A stretch of DNA of 64,000 nucleotides, taken from contig NZ_JADEVZ010000011.1 in the NCBI RefSeq assembly GCF_015207875.1, positions 33,448-97,447 of the forward strand, in the 5' to 3' direction. The DNA is from Dolichospermum sp. LEGE 00240 (GTDB lineage Bacteria > Cyanobacteriota > Cyanobacteriia > Cyanobacteriales > Nostocaceae). Made by a program: the position numbers and the translations under genes. The notes under the pieces are model-generated. The model did no database searches and was not told the DNA's origin. It saw nothing but the letters and a program-made list of their open reading frames with translations. Of the stretch, positions 1 to 7,357 are shown one piece after another. Position 1 is the stretch's first letter, and each line of letters begins with the position of its first letter.

Positions 1-2
1 GA

Positions 3-230
3 GGAATTGAACCCAATCGCCTAGAAATAGTTTTTGACCGCTTTTACCAAGAAGAGGGCGCATTACGGCGGACTACCGGGGGAACTGGTTTGGGTCTAGC
101 AATTTGTCGGCAAATTGTCAATGGCTGGAACGGGAAAATTTGGGCAGAATCCACAGGTAAGGATCAAGGCAGTCAATTCCATTTTACAATTCCTATCGTG
201 CAGGGTAGTCAATTTAGCCCTGGCGGTTAG
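3..230 (+). CDS. Sensor histidine kinase, C-terminal end (partial)
   Basis: The reading frame enters from outside the window and encodes 75 residues before a TAG stop. It contains the end of a histidine kinase ATPase domain: an F-box-like FDRFYQ, then the G2 box GGTGLGLAICRQIV, then the closing strand region (KIWAEST, SQFHFTIP). The protein would autophosphorylate a histidine upstream, outside the window, and pass the phosphate to a response regulator. Sensor domains and full length cannot be seen, so the kinase cannot be named. The last residues (SPGG) and the stop lie at the edge of a dispersed repeat, so the extreme C-terminus may be repeat-derived. No partner regulator is adjacent; the next gene is psaD. 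Confidence 0.85.
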   Translation, partial: GIEPNRLEIVFDRFYQEEGALRRTTGGTGLGLAICRQIVNGWNGKIWAESTGKDQGSQFHFTIPIVQGSQFSPGG

Positions 231-397
231 AAACCGCAGCTATACAAACAAAGTCCACCTATTCCTGCGGAACGCTACGCGAACGTGGACTAAAGAAAAA
301 TCAAGAATTTGAAACCCATGCAGGCGGTCACTGAGCTTGCCGATAGCGTAGCGTGGCGTTAGCCATAGTGTGGGTTTTGCCTTTGTAGATGCGGTTT
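221..397. repeat. Dispersed intergenic repeat with nested short repeats (copy 1 of 3)
   Basis: This stretch shares its architecture (GCGGTTAGAAACCGC-type opening, a segment like CTATACAAACAAAGTCCACC, closing TTTGTAGATGCGGTTTTTAA) with 43227-43340 and 58563-58685. This copy is longer because extra motifs, GCGGAACGCTACGCGAACG and GCCGATAGCGTAGCGTGGCG, interrupt it. The remaining bases up to psaD (about 398-560) are AT-rich and should hold the psaD promoter; I can point to no specific operator. Confidence 0.7.
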
Positions 398-595
398 TTA
401 ATATTATAGATTGCATTGTAGCAGATAAACATATTTATGTATTTATATACCAATCGTGGTAGTTATTACCTGTTTGCTATCACCTGTCCTCTAATTTCTC
501 ACCAAACACTAAAAACTGTTACAGTCTATAACGCGATCGCAACATAAGTCGAGATCCGATGTTAGGATGCCGTAAAAACCTACAAGAGACAGTTT

Positions 596-1012
596 ATGGC
601 AACTTTGACTGGAAAAACTCCAATCTTTGGTGGCAGCACTGGTGGTCTACTCACAAAAGCAGAAGTAGAAGAAAAGTACGCTATCACCTGGACAAGCCCT
701 AAAGAGCAAGTCTTTGAAATGCCCACTGGTGGCGCAGCTAAAATGGTGAAAGGCGAAAACCTCCTTTACATTGCTCGCAAAGAGTACGGTATTGCTTTAG
801 GCGCGCAACTTCGCAAATTCAAAATCACTGATTATAAAGTTTACCGCATTTTACCAAGTGGCGAAACCACAGCTATTCACCCTGCTGATGGTGTCTTCCC
901 TGAAAAGGTAAACCCTGGACGTTCTATGGTGCGTCACGTACCCCGCAGAATTGGTCAAAACCCCAACCCGGCACAAATCAAATTCAGCGGTAAAGCTACT
1001 CACGATGCTTAA
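596..1012 (+). CDS. psaD: Photosystem I reaction centre subunit II (PsaD)
   Basis: This 138-residue protein is the stromal (cytoplasmic-face) subunit of photosystem I that forms the docking site for ferredoxin and helps anchor PsaC. The sequence matches cyanobacterial PsaD along its whole length: [17 protein letters not shown] at the start, [17 protein letters not shown] in the middle, and the basic tract [18 protein letters not shown] near the end, which carries the positive charges that interact with ferredoxin. The length is normal for cyanobacteria. The ATG is preceded by a purine-rich stretch (CAAGAGACAG). The long upstream region suggests a monocistronic gene. Three TAATGGG-type heptamers follow the stop at about 1018-1041. 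Confidence 0.98.
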   Translation: MATLTGKTPIFGGSTGGLLTKAEVEEKYAITWTSPKEQVFEMPTGGAAKMVKGENLLYIARKEYGIALGAQLRKFKITDYKVYRILPSGETTAIHPADGVFPEKVNPGRSMVRHVPRRIGQNPNPAQIKFSGKATHDA

Positions 1013-1117
1013 TCCTTAGTAATGGGTAATGGGTAATGGGGAAGAAGAAAAAACTTGCCTAATTACCCATTCCAAAAAATTCGTTTTTAATTTTTAACTG
1101 TTAATTTTTAATTATTT

Positions 1118-2629
1118 ATGATTTTCCCCGATTTCGACCAATTTCAAAAGCTTACTGCCCAAGGTAATTTTGTACCACTGTATCAAGAATGGATAGCCGA
1201 CCTAGATACACCTGTATCCGCTTGGTATAAAGTTTGTGCGGATCAACCTTATAGCTTTTTACTGGAATCGGTGGAAGGTGGCGAAACTGTCGGTCGTTAT
1301 AGTTTCTTAGGTTGTGATCCTTTGTGGATTTTGGAAGCAAGAGGTGATAAAACAACCCAAAGCCATCGAGATGGCTCTCAACAAGTTTTTACAGGTGATC
1401 CGTTTACAGTTTTATCTGAATGTTTAGCACCATATCACCCAGTAAAATTACCAGAATTACCTTCAGGTATTGGTGGTTTATTTGGGTTTTGGGGCTATGA
1501 ATTAATAAATTGGATTGAGCCGCGTGTACCAATTCATTCTCAAGATGAACGCAATATCCCTGATGGATTATGGATGCAGGTAGACCAGTTATTGATTTTT
1601 GACCAGGTAAAACGGAAGATTTGGGCGATCGCCTACGCAGATTTACGTGATCCAGCCGGGTTAGAGGTAGCATATCAAAAGGCGAGCGATCGCATTCAGG
1701 AAATGGTCAGGAAGCTATCTTTACCACTATCACCAGAAAACACCAAATTAACTTGGACAGCCCCTGGAAACAAGCCTAAAGCGGGCATAGAGGACTATAC
1801 CAGCAACTTTACCCGCCCAGAATTTTGCGCCAGTGTGGAAAAAGCCAAAGCACATATTAAAGCTGGTGACATCTTCCAAGTCGTCATTTCACAACGCTTA
1901 TCCACAGAATATACAGGTAATCCCTTCGCTTTGTACCGTTCTCTGCGGCAAATCAATCCTTCGCCTTACATGGCTTATTTTAACTTCCAAGACTGGCAAA
2001 TTATCGGTTCTAGCCCCGAAGTCATGGTCAAAGCCGAATGCAATGACGAAGGGGAAATAATCGCCACAGTCCGTCCCCTAGCAGGAACTAGACCCAGAGG
2101 AAAAACCAGCCAGGAAGATGCAGCCTTAGCCGCTGATTTACTCCAAGACCCCAAGGAAATCGCCGAACACGTCATGCTAGTAGATTTAGGACGCAATGAT
2201 TTAGGGCGGGTGTGCAGCAGTGGTAGTGTGAAGGTGGATGAATTAATGATCGTTGAACGCTTCTCTCATGTCATGCACATTGTGAGTAATGTAGTGGGTA
2301 AGTTAGCACCTGATAAAACCGCATGGGATTTACTCAAAGCGTGCTTTCCTGCGGGGACTGTCAGCGGTGCGCCTAAAATTCGCGCTATGGAAATTATTAA
2401 TGAATTAGAACCCAGTCGCCGGGGTGTATATTCTGGTGTGTATGGATATTACGATTTTGAAGGACAATTGAATAGTGCGATCGCTATCAGAACTATGGTA
2501 TTACATAATCAGACGGTGACTGTCCAAGCTGGTGCAGGTTTGGTGGCTGATTCTGACCCAGAAAAGGAATATGAAGAAACTCTCAATAAAGCTAGAGGGT
2601 TATTAGAAGCTATTCGTTGTTTGCGTTGA
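1118..2629 (+). CDS. trpE: Anthranilate synthase component I (TrpE)
   Basis: This 503-residue enzyme converts chorismate to anthranilate, the first committed step of tryptophan synthesis, with ammonia delivered by the TrpG glutamine amidotransferase (not in this window). Family motifs are complete: the LLES segment near residue 50 that forms the tryptophan feedback site, RPLAGTRPRG, LVDLGRNDLGRV, the chorismate-binding AGTVSGAPKIRAMEII, and QAGAGLVADSDPEKEYEE near the C-terminus. Feedback inhibition by tryptophan is therefore expected. The gene stands about 105 bases downstream of psaD, separated by short heptamer repeats, so it probably has its own promoter. Close paralogues (PabB, isochorismate synthase) are less likely because the Trp-binding motif is present. 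Confidence 0.96.
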   Translation: MIFPDFDQFQKLTAQGNFVPLYQEWIADLDTPVSAWYKVCADQPYSFLLESVEGGETVGRYSFLGCDPLWILEARGDKTTQSHRDGSQQVFTGDPFTVLSECLAPYHPVKLPELPSGIGGLFGFWGYELINWIEPRVPIHSQDERNIPDGLWMQVDQLLIFDQVKRKIWAIAYADLRDPAGLEVAYQKASDRIQEMVRKLSLPLSPENTKLTWTAPGNKPKAGIEDYTSNFTRPEFCASVEKAKAHIKAGDIFQVVISQRLSTEYTGNPFALYRSLRQINPSPYMAYFNFQDWQIIGSSPEVMVKAECNDEGEIIATVRPLAGTRPRGKTSQEDAALAADLLQDPKEIAEHVMLVDLGRNDLGRVCSSGSVKVDELMIVERFSHVMHIVSNVVGKLAPDKTAWDLLKACFPAGTVSGAPKIRAMEIINELEPSRRGVYSGVYGYYDFEGQLNSAIAIRTMVLHNQTVTVQAGAGLVADSDPEKEYEETLNKARGLLEAIRCLR

Positions 2630-2658
2630 GAATTTATTTTCGCGCAAAGACGTATCCT

Positions 2659-2709
2659 AGAAGTCGGGGATCTAAATCCTGTACATCCTTAAATCCTGAT
2701 TCAGACAAT
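2659..2709 (+). repeat. Left end of kinase cassette: half-palindrome plus core repeat
   Basis: Bases 2659-2673 (AGAAGTCGGGGATCT) are one arm of the 33-bp palindrome found whole at 57905-57937. They run straight into a core repeat (2671-2709) built of AATCCTG blocks and ending GATTCAGACAAT. The same two parts occur in inverted orientation after the kinase gene (4099-4139 and 4155-4169). The kinase start codon follows the core repeat with no gap. Confidence 0.8.
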
Positions 2710-4071
2710 ATGCAATCCTGGACACCTAACACCCCACTACAGAACGGGCAGTATATCATTAAAAGAGCGATCGGTGGCGGTGGCTTTGGTGAAACCTATT
2801 TAGCAGAAGATACAGAAGAAAACAGGTTGGTTGTGATTAAAACCCTGAACCGAGAACAACGAGAAAAACCAGACTTTGCGGAAATACAAAAGAAGTTTAG
2901 AAAAGAAGCCTTAGATTTATCAAAATGCTATCATCCCCATATTGTCCAAGTTTACGACAATTTTCCCGAAGATGGACTTTGGGCTATTGTCATGGAACAC
3001 ATTGACGGGGATGATTTAGCAGCTTATGCGGAAAACTACACGGCTGAAAATGGTTACTTGTCAGAAACAGAAGCTTTGCGCTACATTGACCAAATCGGAC
3101 AAGCTTTAGAATGTGTTCATGAACGGAAACTTTTACACCGAGATGTGAAACCCAATAATATTTTGTTGCGACGGGAAAGCAAGGAAGCAGTATTAATTGA
3201 TTTTGGGTTAGCGCGGGAATTTCAACCTGGTAAAATCAAAAGCATGACTGCGATGATAACCTTCGGTTATGCACCTATAGAACAATATGAACGGCGTGGA
3301 GATTTTGGTTATTATACAGATGTTTATGCTTTAGCTGCGACATTATATAGTTTATTAACGAATAGAGTTCCTATTCCTGCTAATTATCGCGCTGAGGAAG
3401 ATGTCAAATTATCACCACCGCAAAAATTTAATCCGCAGATTAGCCACAAGGTAAATGCTGCTATTCTCAAAGGGATGGAATTAGAACCTGCAAACCGTCC
3501 CCAAACAGTGTGGGAGTTTCGGGAAATGTTGGATTTAATAAACCAAGAAGTACAATTAAAATCATCCTGTGGAATGGACTACAGAAAACTGCGTGATTTA
3601 CTCAAAGCAGGGAAATGGAAGGAAGCAGATAAGGAAACAGCGCGGGTAATGTTAGCGGTTGCGAAACGGGAAAACAATCCTTTGAGTTGTGAAGATATTA
3701 ATAATTTCTCCTGTGAAGACCTCTGTACAATTGACAATTTGTGGGTAAAATACAGTGATGGAAAGTTTGGTTTTTCTGCACAGAAAAAGATTTATCAATG
3801 TGTAGGTGGAACAAGAGAGTCAGACCAGAAAATCTGGGACGCTTTCGCGGATAAAGTAGGATGGAGGGAAGAAGGGAAATGGTTTGAGGAATACGAAAAT
3901 ATTACTTTTAGCAAGACAAAACCAAAAGGTAATCTCCCTCTGTTTATTTTTGGTCCAGGTAGTGTGCTTTTGTTTGGTGCTTGGTATGAGCTTTGGTTTG
4001 ATAAAGAGGGAATCATTTCAACCTGTTCTTTATGGATATTCTTCTCTCGCGTCCAGACTTGTAAACTGTAG
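2710..4071 (+). CDS. Serine/threonine protein kinase with C-terminal GUN4 domain
   Basis: This 453-residue protein has two domains. Residues 15-275 are a Hanks-type kinase: glycine loop GGGGFGETY, lysine K44, catalytic HRDVKPNN (143-150), DFG (164-166) and the activation segment ending APIEQY. Residues about 290-453 form a GUN4 domain: LRDLLKAGKWKEADKET, a Cys-Glu-Asp-Leu motif, LWVKYSDGKFGFSAQ, and the family ending FSRVQTCKL. GUN4 domains bind porphyrins such as protoporphyrin IX and Mg-protoporphyrin, so the gene probably couples a tetrapyrrole signal to protein phosphorylation; this is inference. The ATG at 2710 is preferred over an upstream in-frame start at 2617 because the 31 extra codons overlap trpE and are repeat-derived. 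The gene lies inside inverted repeats. Confidence 0.9.
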   Translation: MQSWTPNTPLQNGQYIIKRAIGGGGFGETYLAEDTEENRLVVIKTLNREQREKPDFAEIQKKFRKEALDLSKCYHPHIVQVYDNFPEDGLWAIVMEHIDGDDLAAYAENYTAENGYLSETEALRYIDQIGQALECVHERKLLHRDVKPNNILLRRESKEAVLIDFGLAREFQPGKIKSMTAMITFGYAPIEQYERRGDFGYYTDVYALAATLYSLLTNRVPIPANYRAEEDVKLSPPQKFNPQISHKVNAAILKGMELEPANRPQTVWEFREMLDLINQEVQLKSSCGMDYRKLRDLLKAGKWKEADKETARVMLAVAKRENNPLSCEDINNFSCEDLCTIDNLWVKYSDGKFGFSAQKKIYQCVGGTRESDQKIWDAFADKVGWREEGKWFEEYENITFSKTKPKGNLPLFIFGPGSVLLFGAWYELWFDKEGIISTCSLWIFFSRVQTCKL

Positions 4072-4098
4072 CATTTAAGGGTTACATAAAATTATTGA

Positions 4099-4169
4099 GT
4101 CTGAATCAGGATATCCAGGATTAAAGGATTTACAGGATGTTAGTTTGTATCTAAAGATCCCCGACTTCT
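4099..4169 (-). repeat. Right end of kinase cassette: inverted core repeat plus half-palindrome
   Basis: Bases 4099-4139 are the core repeat in reverse orientation (GTCTGAATCAGG followed by AGGATT blocks). Bases 4155-4169 (AGATCCCCGACTTCT) are the exact reverse complement of 2659-2673. Together with the left end they form inverted terminal repeats around the kinase-GUN4 gene. Confidence 0.8.
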
Positions 4170-4233
4170 GCGATAATTAATGTGATAAATGAGAAGATTG
4201 TTAAAAGTTGTCGGGTATCTGAAATTCTCAATT

Positions 4234-4274
4234 GTCAGAATCAGGATTTCCAGGATTAAAGGATTTACAGGATG
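4234..4274 (-). repeat. Core repeat, reverse orientation
   Basis: The segment begins GTCAGAATCAGGATTTCC and continues with AGGATT blocks. It is the same core as in the 82-bp array at 4421-5297, on the opposite strand. Confidence 0.8.
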
Positions 4275-4314
4275 GTAATTTTTAGATGGTTTGTTGGTGA
4301 TGAAAGTTGTATTT

Positions 4315-4355
4315 GTCAGAATCAGGATAACCAAGATTAAAGGATTAACAGGATG
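4315..4355 (-). repeat. Core repeat, reverse orientation
   Basis: This is a third inverted copy in a row (begins GTCAGAATCAGGATAACC), slightly diverged. It lies about 65 bases before the first unit of the tandem array, where the orientation flips. Confidence 0.75.
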
Positions 4356-4420
4356 GTAATTTATAGATGGTTTAAATTATTCAAAAATAATCATTCATTC
4401 AAAAACATCCTGAAAAATCA

Positions 4421-5297
4421 CCAACTCCCCACCAAAAATCATTCAACAACATCCTGAAAATCCTCAAATCCTGGACATCCTGATTCAGACAAATAAAAAT
4501 CACCAACTCCCCACCAAAAATCATTCAACAACATCCTGAAAATCCTCAAATCCTGTAAATCCTGATTCAGACAAATAAAAATCACCAACTCCCCACCAAA
4601 AATCATTCAACAACATCCTGTAAATCCTCAAATCCTGTAAATCCTGATTCAGACAAATAAAAATCACCAACTCCCCACCAAAAATCATTCAACAACATCC
4701 TGTAAATCCTCAAATCCTGTAAATCCTGATTCAGACAAATAAAAATCACCAACTCCCCACCAAAAATCATTCAACAACATCCTGTAAATCCTCAAATCCT
4801 GTAAATCCTGATTCAGACAAATAAAAATCACCAACTCCCCACCAAAAATCATTCAACAACATCCTGAAAATCCTCAAATCCTGGACATCCTGATTCAGAC
4901 AAATAAAAATCACCAACTCCCCACCAAAAATCATTCAACAACATCCTGTAAATCCTCAAATCCTGGACATCCTGATTCAGACAAATAAAAATCACCAACT
5001 CCCCACCAAAAATCATTCAACAACATCCTGTAAATCCTCAAATCCTGGACATCCTGATTCAGACAAATAAAAATCACCAACTCCCCACCAAAAATCATTC
5101 AACAACATCCTGTAAATCGTCAAATCCTGGACATCCTGATTCAGACAAATAAAAATCACCAACTTCCAAAAAACAATCATCCAACAACATCCTGAAAATC
5201 CTGATTCTGACAAATAAAAATCACCAACTCCCCACCAAGAATCATTCAACAACATCCTGAAAATCCTCAAATCCTGAAAATCCTGATTCTGACAATA
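4421..5297 (+). repeat. Tandem array, 82-bp period, eleven units
   Basis: The string CCAACTCCCCACCA recurs at 4421, 4503, 4585, 4667, 4749, 4831, 4913, 4995 and 5077, exactly 82 bases apart. A diverged unit at 5159 (65 bases long) and a last unit at 5224 complete the array. Each unit holds a spacer (CAAC...CATTCAACAACATCC), AATCCTG-type blocks and the ending TCCTGATTCAGACAAAT. Units vary at a few sites only (CCTGAAAAT or CCTGTAAAT; GGACATCC or GTAAATCC), suggesting recent homogenisation. The period is not a multiple of three, so it is not a coding repeat, and there is no CRISPR-like alternation of a constant repeat with unique spacers. Confidence 0.95.
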
Positions 5298-5340
5298 TTA
5301 TGTTAAAATAAAATCTGTGAAAAATCACATTATCAAAACT

Positions 5341-5639
5341 ATGATCCTACAAACATGGCAACAATCTCATTCTCAAGAATTGCAAAAAATTACTGAGACA
5401 TTGACAAAATACCAGAACAAGAACTAAATAACCTTTATCAATGGATAAAAGAATTTAGTGGTAAAATAAATAATATGAAACATTCAGAAACTTTGGAAAC
5501 TTCAGAAAAACATCCTTCTAATTCCTATCCTTACCATGATTTAGATTATCTTGCTGGAACATGGACAAAAAAAGATGAAACTCAATTCTTACTTAATACG
5601 CAACAATTTAAGGAAATTGATCAAAAGTTATGGCAATAA
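5341..5639 (+). pseudogene. Antitoxin of a VapBC-like module, frameshifted
   Basis: Reading from the ATG at 5341 gives 23 plausible residues (MILQTWQQSHSQELQKITET onward) and then an early stop. From about 5403 a different frame stays open to the TAA at 5639 and reads like the rest of a cyanobacterial antitoxin (IPEQELNNLYQWIKEF ... HDLDYLAGTW ... FKEIDQKLWQ). One extra A in the AAAA run near 5406-5409 would join the two parts into one 99-residue protein. The last codons overlap the start of the PIN toxin gene, the usual arrangement in these modules. An in-frame ATG at 5475 could still yield the C-terminal 54 residues, the part that often binds the toxin. The shift could be a real mutation, a slippage site or an assembly error. 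Confidence 0.75.
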
Positions 5640-6043
5640 AATCAATCTTACTAGATACTAATGCTTATACTGCTTTTAAACGTAATCAAAATGAAGCAGT
5701 TACAATAATTGCAAATGTAGATATTATTGCCATCAATTCTATCATCCTTGGAGAATTACTAGGAGGTTTTGCATTAGGAAATAAACCAGAAATTAATCGT
5801 TATGAATTAGATAAATTTATGCAATCTCCTAGAGTCAAAATATTTCCGGTAGATGAGAAAACATCAGAATATTATGCTCTCATTTATTCTCAATTGAGAA
5901 AAAAAGGAAACCCTATACCTACTAATGATATTTGGATTACATCTACAGCAATTCAACATGATTTAATTTTATTTACCTATGATAGTGATTTTGAAAATAT
6001 AGAAAATTTAAAATTAGGTAGTTGTTTAGCAGATTTTATTTAG
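5630..6043 (+). CDS. PIN-domain toxin, VapC family
   Basis: This 137-residue protein is a PIN-domain ribonuclease of the VapC type. It normally cleaves RNA (tRNA or rRNA in studied members) when its antitoxin is lost. The acidic metal-binding set is visible: D9 (SILLDTNAY), E42 (LGELLGGF), D100 (PTNDIWI) and D118 (YDSDF), with the asparagine after D9 typical of the family. The ATG overlaps the last codons of the upstream antitoxin by ten bases, which implies coupled translation. The toxin frame looks fully intact although the antitoxin is frameshifted. Composition matches the neighbours. Confidence 0.88.
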   Translation: MAIKSILLDTNAYTAFKRNQNEAVTIIANVDIIAINSIILGELLGGFALGNKPEINRYELDKFMQSPRVKIFPVDEKTSEYYALIYSQLRKKGNPIPTNDIWITSTAIQHDLILFTYDSDFENIENLKLGSCLADFI

Positions 6044-6072
6044 GAATCATAATTTATCATCATACTTTAAAC

Positions 6073-6119
6073 CAACATCCTGAAAATCTTAAAATCCTGG
6101 ACATCATGATTCAGACAAT
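6073..6119 (+). repeat. Core repeat between the two toxin-antitoxin modules
   Basis: This is a single copy of the core (CAACATCC, AATCCTGG blocks, ending GATTCAGACAAT). It lies 29 bases after the vapC stop and 40 bases before the antitoxin ATG at 6160. Confidence 0.85.
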
Positions 6120-6159
6120 TACATTTATAATGAAAATTATCAGTTATAGGAAATAGACC

Positions 6160-6426
6160 ATGAATATTACCCTAAAACCAGAACAAGAACAGTTTATTCA
6201 AAACCAGTTAGCTCAAGGGAGATTTCCTAATGCTGAAGCAGTCATTAATCAAGCTTTACAACTTTTACAAGAAAAACAACGAGAATATGAAGACTGGGTA
6301 GAAGATGTGAAAGTTAAAGTTAATGAAGCCGCAGCAGAATTAGAACGAGGGGAAGGAGTTCCTTTAGAAACAGTTGTTGAACAGATACAGGCAAAATTTC
6401 GTCATGCGCGTGAGGAGAAAAAATGA
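6160..6426 (+). CDS. ParD-like antitoxin (ribbon-helix-helix)
   Basis: This 88-residue protein resembles the ParD/CC2985 antitoxin family: an N-terminal ribbon-helix-helix (MNITLKPEQEQFIQNQLA, then GRFPNAEAVINQALQLL) that would bind its own promoter, then a charged helical tail (about residues 45-88) that would wrap the toxin. Such antitoxins repress their operon alone or with the toxin. The stop overlaps the toxin start by four bases (ATGA), so the pair is translationally coupled. The promoter should lie in the 40 bases after the core repeat at 6073-6119. Confidence 0.88.
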   Translation: MNITLKPEQEQFIQNQLAQGRFPNAEAVINQALQLLQEKQREYEDWVEDVKVKVNEAAAELERGEGVPLETVVEQIQAKFRHAREEKK

Positions 6427-6716
6427 ATCAATGTTTGATTTCACCTCTAGCAATTCGAGATTTAGATAGCATTTCTGAATATTTTTTAAACAGAAATATT
6501 GAAGCGGGAGAAATCCTCTTTCAAGATTTCACAAAAAAGTGTGAAAAATTACTGCTATTTCCTCAAATGGGACGCAGTTATGAATATATAAGACAAGAAA
6601 TGCGTGGACTTCCTTTAAATGGTTACATCATTTTTTATCAAGTTGTTGATAATAATATTGAAATTCTTAGAGTCGTAAATGGTCGTCAAGATTTAGAAGC
6701 TTTATTTGCAGAATAG
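6423..6716 (+). CDS. ParE/RelE-family toxin
   Basis: This 97-residue protein has the ParE-type fold signature: helix with AIRDLDSISEYFL, then FPQMGRSYEYIRQEMRGLPLNGYIIFY and the closing strand IEILRVVNGRQDLEALF. ParE members poison DNA gyrase, whereas RelE members cleave mRNA on the ribosome. Pairing with a ParD-like antitoxin and the sequence pattern favour ParE, but the target cannot be decided from sequence. The gene overlaps its antitoxin by four bases, and both frames are intact. Confidence 0.88.
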   Translation: MNQCLISPLAIRDLDSISEYFLNRNIEAGEILFQDFTKKCEKLLLFPQMGRSYEYIRQEMRGLPLNGYIIFYQVVDNNIEILRVVNGRQDLEALFAE

Positions 6717-6816
6717 ATAGTTTATGAACTGAAAATTTTGATCATTAATCAAATAATATCCAAAAAATTCCCCACATCACAAAAATCCTCACATCCAAAA
6801 AACCTCAACGCAAAGC

Positions 6817-6862
6817 AACATCCTGAAAATCCTAAAATCCTGGATATCCTGATTCTGACAAT
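6817..6862 (+). repeat. Core repeat downstream of the ParDE module
   Basis: This copy (CAACATCCTGAAAATCC, then AATCCTGG, ending GATTCTGACAAT) closes the interval holding parDE. Each of the two toxin-antitoxin modules is therefore bracketed by core repeats in the same orientation. Confidence 0.85.
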
Positions 6863-6879
6863 TAAATAAGCCTACTTAT

Positions 6880-7221
6880 CTATCTGGACTCAATTAACCC
6901 CATACCAATTGAACCCGGTGGTAATTCATCTAAATAAATTCGTTTAATTCTCCCACTATTAATCAATTCTTGTTGATAAGCAGTCAATTCTCCTACATCT
7001 AAACTTGTAATTGCATCTTTATCCTGAGATACAAAATAACATCTTGGTATTTTGGCTATGAGGACAAATATTATTTTCTTATTTCCCTGCTTCTGGAATT
7101 TATTTGGGAAATAATTATCTTGATAAATAAAAACCTTATATATATGGGCGCAGACTTTCCCACTAATACCATAAGCATACCCGAAACTCAGAACACTGTC
7201 AAGCCCCCTAGCTGAAATCAC
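6880..7221 (-). CDS. Unrecognised protein, 113 residues, possibly truncated
   Basis: I do not recognise this protein. The C-terminal half (RCYFVSQDKDAITSLDVGEL to the end) looks like a genuine conserved segment and ends in a glycine-containing turn followed by GMGLIESR. That resembles the end of a GHKL-type ATPase fold such as SiaB-like kinases, but the match is weak. The first 30 residues are less protein-like, and upstream bases 7222-7357 show short reading fragments (IAVLRFCDNIKLDANLVRSN on the same strand), so the gene may be a 3' remnant. It ends close to the core repeat at 6817-6862. Confidence 0.45.
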   Translation of the reverse strand: MISARGLDSVLSFGYAYGISGKVCAHIYKVFIYQDNYFPNKFQKQGNKKIIFVLIAKIPRCYFVSQDKDAITSLDVGELTAYQQELINSGRIKRIYLDELPPGSIGMGLIESR

Positions 7222-7357
7222 CAGAACTCGTTAGATTATTGATAATATTCTCAATAATCATGAGAATTACTCCGCACTAAATTTGCGTCTAATTTAATGT
7301 TATCACAAAAACGTAAAACTGCTATCGTAGAAGAAAGTTCTGAAGCTATTTTTACAA

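Noticed and set aside
115..312. Open frame of 65 codons over the histidine kinase end
   Set aside because: It overlaps the kinase C-terminus in another frame and then reads through a dispersed repeat; composition is not protein-like.
4140..4334. 64-codon minus-strand frame
   Set aside because: It lies across inverted core repeats and the palindrome arm; no ribosome site or protein-like pattern.
5013..5270. 85-codon minus-strand protein with repeats
   Set aside because: It is a frame through the tandem array; the 82-bp period is not a multiple of three and no start signal is seen.
4421..5297. CRISPR array
   Set aside because: The whole 82-bp unit is conserved, with no unique spacers between constant repeats, and units vary only at a few point sites.
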